Source of the DNA: an uncultured Clostridia bacterium
Lineage (GTDB): Bacteria; Bacillota; Clostridia; UMGS1810
Assembly: GCA_905210855.1 (NCBI GenBank)
Contig: CAJLYL010000074.1
Span: 1-8,348, forward strand
Reading direction: 5' to 3'
DNA: 8,348 bases
Below the pieces are notes generated by a model. The model did not search any database and had not been told where the DNA came from. It worked only from the letters and a program-made list of their open reading frames with translations. A program made the position numbers and the translations under genes. The first letter of the stretch is position 1, and every line of letters begins with the position of its first letter. Below are positions 6,037 to 8,348 of this stretch, in pieces.

Positions 6037-6287
6037 ATTAAATCGCGCTCCTTTAAATCAGAAATGAGGTTTTGCACCTGATATGCTTTCAGAATTTTTC
6101 TCGGGTGCGGTTTGTGCATCCGTATATAGTCCTTTTTATCATTTGCAAATGCTATTCTTGACCCGCTTGTTTTTCCGCTGTTATTCACATTATATCCAAA
6201 ATAGCCCATTAACTGCACCGCTTCATCAAAAGTAAAATCCTTCGGCATTTCTTTCAGCCTTGCTATAAGTTTCTCTTTTTTGCTCAT
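6033..6287 (-). CDS. hicA: HicA-family mRNA interferase toxin (variant active-site motif)
   Basis: An 84-residue double-stranded-RNA-binding-fold toxin expected to cleave mRNA when not bound by HicB. The start at 6287 is chosen because GGAGG (6294-6298) lies 6 nt upstream; an ATG at 6293 abuts the ribosome site and the longer reading to 6311 has no site. Family features are the N-terminal helix (K-E-K-L-I-A-R-L), F-T-F-D-E-A-V-Q-L-M, the Gly-rich loop S-G-K-T-S-G-S-R (37-44), H-K-P-H-P (58-62) and the end Q-V-Q-N-L-I-S-D-L-K-E-R-D-L-I. The canonical GSH catalytic His position is Arg44 here. I believe this occurs in a recognised HicA subgroup that also carries the HxPHP motif. It is the first gene of the operon, coupled to hicB. 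Confidence 0.9.
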   Translation of the reverse strand: MSKKEKLIARLKEMPKDFTFDEAVQLMGYFGYNVNNSGKTSGSRIAFANDKKDYIRMHKPHPRKILKAYQVQNLISDLKERDLI

Positions 6288-6305
6288 TTTCATCCTCCGT
6301 GTCAT

Positions 6306-6327
6306 TTGCAACCGTTTTTAGTTGCAA
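6306..6327 (-). promoter_or_regulatory. Putative HicB operator (inverted repeat)
   Basis: TTGCAAC (6306-6312) and GTTGCAA (6321-6327) form a perfect 7-bp inverted repeat with an 8-nt spacer. It covers the predicted start of transcription of hicAB and lies between the -10 box and the hicA ribosome site, where a bound HicB RHH dimer pair would block transcription. Assignment to HicB is inference from position and symmetry. Confidence 0.7.
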
Positions 6328-6331
6328 TATC

Positions 6332-6360
6332 ATTATATACCTATGTTTGTTTTTTGTCAA
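6332..6360 (-). promoter_or_regulatory. Full-consensus promoter of hicAB
   Basis: On the minus strand TTGACA (6355-6360) and TATAAT (6332-6337) are separated by 17 nt. Transcription should start near 6325, inside the inverted-repeat operator. Confidence 0.88.
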
Positions 6361-6555
6361 TATTCCGTTAAAACAGATTTTGCGAGATTTGTTTTTTATT
6401 TTTGAGCTACCGCGCAGGGGCGCTCCTGCGGCTGCATTAACGAAACATTGACGTAAATGCGAATTTGTTCGCCGGCTGCGGGTCGATGAGGGCATCGACC
6501 CCTACAACGCACTATCGGAAATAATCCGTAGTGGCATTAGCAGAACGACACACAT
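6361..6555. other. Gene-free stretch upstream of hicAB with small hairpins
   Basis: Together with the hicAB control region and the palindrome at 6556, this fills the roughly 345-bp gap between hicA and htrA. It contains a short hairpin, CGCAGG (6413-6418) with CCTGCG (6425-6430), and the GGGTCGATG repeat at 6480. No open frame with a ribosome site was seen. The mosaic of unrelated small hairpins suggests repeat accumulation. Confidence 0.6.
6480..6505 (+). repeat. GGGTCGATG hairpin repeat, copy 1
   Basis: A 9-bp stem, GGGTCGATG (6480-6488) with CATCGACCC (6493-6501), has an AGGG loop and is followed by CTAC. The same 26 nt occur at 8175-8200 in the same orientation. Similar GGGTCGATG...CATCGACCCCTAC units are, from memory, common dispersed elements in gut Clostridia genomes. 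Confidence 0.85.
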
Positions 6556-6594
6556 AGAAACGGCGGTGTACCGAGTGTACACCGCCGTTTCAAA
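6556..6594 (+). repeat. Palindromic repeat unit, copy 2 (possible terminator for htrA)
   Basis: Identical over 39 nt to 5570-5608, same orientation. The stem is 6557-6571 with 6577-6591. It begins 37 nt beyond the htrA stop on the minus strand and could serve as its transcript end, though only TTTC closes the minus-strand stem and no U-tract follows. The two copies bracket hicAB as direct repeats. Confidence 0.85.
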
Positions 6595-6631
6595 GGGGGA
6601 AATCTATTGAAAAAAAGAGAGAGATGGTAAA

Positions 6632-7951
6632 TCAGTTGTTTGTTGACGGAGTTTCCTCTCCGAGCACCAGTTTGATGTCAACGAACTTATCCTGTCTGTA
6701 CACCTTGAGTGTGAGGGTGTCGCCGACTTTGTGCTTATTTTTAATCTCATTGAGATTGTCCACTGTTTCTATCTTGGTGCCGTCACATTCCGTGATGATA
6801 TCACCAATCTTTATGCCTGCCATATATGCCGGCGAATCAGCCGTCATGCTGACCACATACACGCCGACCTTGAGGTTGTATGCCTTTGCGTCCTGCTCCG
6901 TTACAGCCCTGCCGGCAATGCCGATGACGGGTCTGCCGGTCACATAGCCGTTGGATATGAGATCCTCTATAATCGGCTTTGCATCGTCAATCGGGATGGA
7001 GAAACCGAGACCCTCATACTGCGATGAAGAAATCTTAGCGGTGTTTATGCCGATGACCTCGCCGTATGCGTTGACAAGCGCACCACCGGAGTTTCCGGGG
7101 TTGATTGCCGCGTCTGTCTGAATCAGATTGAGCGTTTTGTTGTCTATGGTAACGGATCTGTTAAGTCCGCTGATGATGCCCTGAGTGGTTGTTCCGGCGA
7201 ACTCCTGACCGAGCGGATTGCCTATGGCAATTGCCGTGTCGCCCACGCGCAAATCCGAGCTTGAGCCGAGTTTTGCATATGTGAGTCCGTTTGCGTCTAT
7301 CTTGAGCACGGCAAGATCCGTCTTGGAATCATTGCCGACAAGTTTTGCGGTGTACTGATCGCCCGTGTTGAGGATAACGCCGATCTCTGTCGCGCCCTCG
7401 ATAACATGGTTGTTGGTAACGATGTAGCCGTCCTCGCTGATGATTACGCCGGAGCCGCTGCCCTGTTCAACCTCCTGTGACGAACTGCCGCCCTGTGCTC
7501 CGTAGAGTCCGGCGTAAGGGTTGGTGTAAGTCGTCTTGTTGATGACTCCCACAACCGCAGGGCCGACCATATCGACTATCTCGGGGGTGGTGTACACCTT
7601 TCTGTTCGACGACGATACAAGGTTCTGCGCCGTGTTTGCGTCCTTGGACGCGCTGCTGCCGTCCGACGCCGTGGTGGAAAGATTAGTCTTGAGTGCCGAC
7701 GACATATCCGCGCCGGTATTTCTGTTTGCCGCGAGCGAATAACCCGACACCGACACAACTCCGGCAAGCACAACTGCGAGTGCAACCGTCGCCGCCTTCT
7801 TTTTGTTCTTAAAGAAATTGAAATTTATTTTTTTCTTCTTCGGAGTATGCTCCGTGAAATTTTCGCTTTCATAGTTTTCGTGATTTTCGGAATCCTTAAA
7901 GTTTTGACTGTTATTCTGGAAATCATCGTTGTACCATTTGAATTCATCCAT
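6632..7951 (-). CDS. htrA: HtrA/DegP-like membrane-anchored serine protease with PDZ domain
   Basis: A 439-residue S1C protease for damaged extracytoplasmic proteins. Residues 1-50 are a polar, Asn/Asp/Glu-rich cytoplasmic tail ending in a Lys-rich stretch (38-52). One hydrophobic segment (about 53-75) acts as an uncleaved anchor. A Ser/Thr-rich linker (about 78-118) precedes the trypsin-like domain (about 122-330). The triad is visible: His182 in T-N-N-H-V-I, Asp212 in K-T-D-L-A-V-L, Ser288 in G-N-S-G-G-A. Q-T-D-A-A-I-N-P precedes the serine, as in the family. A single PDZ domain spans about 340-432, with G-V-Y-V-V...S-P-A-Y-M-A-G-I-K-I-G-D-I-I. This layout matches Bacillus HtrA/YyxA-type proteases. 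GGAGG (7960-7964) is 8 nt before the ATG. It appears monocistronic, with a promoter carrying phased repeats that suggest envelope-stress control. Confidence 0.96.
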   Translation of the reverse strand: MDEFKWYNDDFQNNSQNFKDSENHENYESENFTEHTPKKKKINFNFFKNKKKAATVALAVVLAGVVSVSGYSLAANRNTGADMSSALKTNLSTTASDGSSASKDANTAQNLVSSSNRKVYTTPEIVDMVGPAVVGVINKTTYTNPYAGLYGAQGGSSSQEVEQGSGSGVIISEDGYIVTNNHVIEGATEIGVILNTGDQYTAKLVGNDSKTDLAVLKIDANGLTYAKLGSSSDLRVGDTAIAIGNPLGQEFAGTTTQGIISGLNRSVTIDNKTLNLIQTDAAINPGNSGGALVNAYGEVIGINTAKISSSQYEGLGFSIPIDDAKPIIEDLISNGYVTGRPVIGIAGRAVTEQDAKAYNLKVGVYVVSMTADSPAYMAGIKIGDIITECDGTKIETVDNLNEIKNKHKVGDTLTLKVYRQDKFVDIKLVLGEETPSTNN

Positions 7952-7989
7952 TGTTAAAACCTCCTGAACACCTTTATTCCCTTTCTGTG

Positions 7990-8037
7990 ATTATATAATA
8001 ACACATCGATTTGAATAAAGTGTGAATAAAATGTGAA
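7990..8037 (-). promoter_or_regulatory. htrA promoter with three 11-bp-phased direct repeats
   Basis: On the minus strand, TATAAT lies at 7990-7995, but the -35 area (8013-8018, TTATTC) is weak. Immediately upstream are TTCACA (8032-8037), TTCACA (8021-8026) and TTCAAA (8010-8015), each 11 nt from the next, as TTCACA-N5-TTCACA-N5-TTCAAA. Tandem hexamers at one-helical-turn spacing overlapping a poor -35 are the usual binding pattern of OmpR/PhoB-family response regulators, for example Pho boxes. Regulator identity is inference. Confidence 0.65.
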
Positions 8038-8070
8038 AAATCTTAAAATATTAAAATTCAAACTTTTACA

Positions 8071-8160
8071 GCCCCGCTTCGGTCGGCGATAAACGGTTGC
8101 CACCGGCAAGCTGCACCCTTGCACAGGGGAGCCTTACTGTAAGGCGTTTATTTGTACAAA
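8071..8160. repeat. Cluster of small hairpins, probable clostridial dispersed repeat
   Basis: Successive small symmetric elements occupy this gene-free stretch: TTGCC/GGCAA (8097-8109), CCC/GGG around TTGCACA (8116-8128), GCCTTA/TAAGGC (8131-8145, 3-nt loop) and the palindrome TTTGTACAAA (8151-8160). Read on the minus strand, GGCTCCCCTGTGCAAGGG resembles, from memory, a very common palindromic repeat of gut Clostridia. No ORF with a ribosome site was seen from 7952 to 8270. Confidence 0.5.
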
Positions 8161-8174
8161 ACGTTAGTTTGCTC

Positions 8175-8200
8175 GGGTCGATGAGGGCATCGACCCCTAC
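8175..8200 (+). repeat. GGGTCGATG hairpin repeat, copy 2
   Basis: Identical over 26 nt to 6480-6505, same orientation. The 9-bp stem is 8175-8183 with 8188-8196, loop AGGG. It adjoins the hairpin cluster at 8071-8160. Confidence 0.85.
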
Positions 8201-8265
8201 CGTCAAAACGCAGATTCTGCACAAAGTCGAGGGGGTGTATATTATATTTTGAAAACCGATAGCAG

Positions 8266-8334
8266 TGCGGAGAAAATCCTCCGTTAAAGGAGGTGTATGT
8301 GTTTTTTATTCTCAGACGACGAGTTCAGCGCTAC
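8266..8334 (+). repeat. Right copy of the outward-facing terminal inverted repeat
   Basis: Reverse complement of the left end: 8302-8334 is exact to 3-35, and 8266-8301 aligns with a few mismatches and gaps. On the plus strand it holds AAAGGAGG (8286-8293) and then a possible start: ATG at 8297 (reading M-C-F-L-F-S-D-D-E-F-S-A) or GTG at 8300 (reading V-F-F-I-L-R-R-R-V-Q-R-Y). CCTCC (8278-8282) could pair with the GGAGG. Either frame would leave the window, so this may be the 5' end of a repeated gene, but the product is not recognised. Confidence 0.8.
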
Positions 8335-8348
8335 TGCACTGCTGTCCG

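Noticed and set aside
1..8348. The whole window as one transposon bounded by terminal inverted repeats
   Set aside because: The repeats face outward with putative gene starts running away from the window, there is no transposase, and the contents are ordinary chromosomal genes. A repeated element in two orientations fits better.

Overview
The window looks like a chromosomal segment from an anaerobic Clostridia-class Firmicute, probably a gut-type Oscillospiraceae/Ruminococcaceae relative. This is inferred from strong GGAGG ribosome sites, consensus sigma-A-like promoters, a UPF0340/YwlG protein, an AgrC-type kinase, an HtrA with a single membrane anchor, and short dispersed palindromes of the kind common in gut Clostridia. 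No rRNA, tRNA, CRISPR array or transposase was seen.

Layout. (1) 145-2704, plus strand: a tight three-gene operon with overlapping stop/start codons, encoding a membrane-anchored TPR protein, a shortened and motif-poor LarC-like (nickel-pincer cofactor) protein, and an RluA/RluD-family pseudouridine synthase, closed by a bidirectional hairpin terminator. (2) 2737-4020, minus strand: an AgrC/ComD-type GHKL sensor kinase with its own promoter and no response regulator in view. (3) 4021-4350: the kinase promoter, a 33-codon 3' remnant of a lost gene still followed by its terminator, and a consensus promoter facing right. (4) 4351-4902, plus: a CrtO-like membrane protein. (5) 5011-5559, plus: a UPF0340 (YwlG) protein behind its own promoter. 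(6) 5686-6287, minus: a hicA-hicB toxin-antitoxin operon with a consensus promoter and a perfect inverted-repeat operator. (7) 6632-7951, minus: an HtrA/DegP-like serine protease whose promoter carries three 11-bp-phased direct repeats. (8) 7952-8348: regulatory DNA, a cluster of small hairpins and a terminal repeat.

Repeats are the structural theme. The two ends of the window carry the same roughly 65-bp sequence in inverted orientation (33 nt identical), facing outward. An identical 39-nt palindromic unit lies on both sides of hicAB as a direct repeat 986 bp apart. A 26-nt hairpin unit containing GGGTCGATG occurs twice, on either side of htrA.

I did not find a clearly new multi-gene system. 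The best leads are the degenerate LarC-like protein in its operon, the phased-repeat promoter of htrA, the hicAB cassette with its operator, variant toxin motif and flanking direct repeats, and the paired end repeats.
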